A stretch of DNA of 64,000 bases, taken from positions 124,001 to 188,000 of the forward strand of contig VJWM01000258.1 in assembly GCA_010909165.1 (NCBI GenBank). Direction: 5' to 3'. Source of the stretch: Anthoceros angustus. Its lineage: Eukaryota > Streptophyta > Anthocerotopsida > Anthocerotales > Anthocerotaceae. The notes under the pieces are model-generated. The model was not told the DNA's origin. It saw only the letters and a program-made list of their open reading frames with translations, and did not search any database. Both the position numbers and the translations under genes were made by a program. Positions 62,834 to 64,000 of the stretch are shown here, in pieces. Position 1 is the first letter of the stretch; every line of letters begins with the position of its first letter.

Positions 62834-63975
62834 CTATCGATTCCGACTAGGTTATGGGCTCATTGACTAATCAATGCGGCAATACCATTGCTCATGGTTT
62901 CATAGTTTCTAGGTTGTGTGCATGCACCTTGGTGGGTAGACGCCAGTACGCCTCGATTCGTAGCTTGTACGCAAGTGCAACCGAGATTGATGTTGGCTAC
63001 CGAGGTCAATTTCTATGAACCGGCTCAACGTTGACCTATGAACGCTCCTGCCCTCCGATACACATTGGATTTTTCAACTAGCGAGTAACTAAAAGCTTCG
63101 GTGCGTCTTTAAGATGAATGTCACGACATGGAATTTCTACATTCAGATCATTCAGAAACAGCATAATATTTGAAGCGGCTGAACATACACCAAGCGGCTC
63201 CGGGGGTCTTTAAACTGGGAAGGTTGTTTTTGATGGTTGTCGGAATATCCCTTTTAGGATGTAATTGCCAAATTGCATCAAAAACGGTTTAACTCACACG
63301 TCATGGCATCTTCCTTTCAACGCACCACTAGCGTAACGGTAGTACCACTTCGCAGCAGACTTACCAGAATAATACCCATGTTGGCTCCCCATCCTTGGTG
63401 CAAAATACTTGCCTCTGGATTTTTTGCCTTTTATTCCAATCATTGTAAACAGAGCCGATGATTGTGTTGAAATCATATTCCGAACTAAGGAGTGCCATTT
63501 GCGTCTTTAAATAATAATAACGCGTGAACGCGGCATGGGTGGCACAGGCGTCGGCGCCCAGCATCGGTAAATGTTGCCGCCGCCAGTTGGAATCATGATT
63601 ACATAAACATTGATAGCCATTATGGATCATGATTACGACATGCGCTTGGTGGATTGTGAAACAGGCGATCAATGCTCACCAACGCGTCGTCATGCTCTGA
63701 TAAAGGGTTTTCACTAGTGAAAGGCAACCATATATGCCAAGATGGTGTTATGCTTGACTAAGCATGTCCACAATAGGCGGTTTGCAAGGAACTCAATGCG
63801 GCATGATGTCACACTTTTGTCTTAACATTTCAGGAGAAAGTAATATATTTTTCTACTATCTTTGGACTCCGCAATCCAGTCGCAGCATGTTAGATATCAT
63901 GAAACTAGGTGCGGAGTTGTTCCACACTTATTCCCAAACCCAAAACACATGACATTACTCCTCGCCTGAATCGAG
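62834..63975 (+). repeat. Right copy of the ~1.15-kb direct duplication
   Basis: Second copy of 60855-61999. It has more small gaps and insertions, often around homopolymers and short GC-containing words. The last ~170 bases (63806-63975) are nearly identical to 61835-62004 apart from a few bases. Confidence 0.85.
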
Positions 63976-64000
63976 ACCCTCACCCCCTCCTTCAATGGTG

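Overview
The window looks like nuclear DNA of a land plant or close streptophyte relative. Plant-type families include a novel plant SNARE, a PLATZ zinc-binding protein, a DWARF27-like carotenoid isomerase, a GDSL esterase, an 8-cysteine LTP-like protein and plant-type COX7a. Genes have GT-AG introns, mostly about 60-130 bp, and GC-rich third codon positions. The clade cannot be fixed from sequence alone; a bryophyte or lycophyte is a guess. I rebuilt exon structures by hand. For the SNARE, the nucleotidase, COX7a, D27, the GDSL esterase and PLATZ, all exon phases join into one open frame of the expected family length. RAD51C phases also join, but its 5' end is not found.

Layout. 0.65-2.2 kb (+): AT-hook protein. 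2.2-6.1 kb: nested repeat (two ~0.7-kb direct repeats around a unit with ~170-bp inverted ends). 6.8-9.9 kb (+): NPSN SNARE with a ~157-bp minisatellite in an intron. 11.3-12.2 kb (+): orphan protein with a Ser-Pro tract. 13.2-14.5 kb (-): 3-hydroxyisobutyryl-CoA hydrolase, intronless and broken at G runs. 15.1-18.1 kb (+): pyrimidine 5'-nucleotidase of the HAD family. 19.4-21.8 kb (+): inositol-3-phosphate synthase, followed by a mosaic second copy to 24.8 kb. 27.1-38.1 kb (+): UTP20, with its 5' part present twice. 39.2-39.5 kb (-): COX7a. 40.3-41.6 kb (-): RAD51C. 42.7-45.4 kb (-): decayed non-LTR retrotransposon. 46.3-47.6 kb (-): D27-like isomerase. 49.4-50.5 kb (+): plastid-type membrane protein. 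50.9-52.0 kb (+): GT31 glycosyltransferase. 52.4-54.0 kb (+): GDSL esterase. 54.1-54.5 kb (-): LTP-like secreted protein. 55.9-56.2 kb (-): PPR remnant. 58.0-59.2 kb (+): PLATZ. 59.3-64 kb: AT-rich repeats including a degraded direct duplication.

The genes are independent housekeeping and accessory loci: membrane fusion, valine breakdown, nucleotide turnover, inositol synthesis, ribosome assembly, respiration, recombination, carotenoid/strigolactone metabolism and cell-surface functions. I see no operon-like unit, CRISPR array, prophage or defence island.

The most notable structural signal is a set of tandem near-copies (MIPS, UTP20 and the right end). Their junctions share 9-10 bp of identity where resolved, and the paired copies carry complementary single-base errors in homopolymer runs. 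This fits assembly or gap-fill artefact from indel-prone long reads at least as well as real duplication. I found no convincing previously undescribed biological system.
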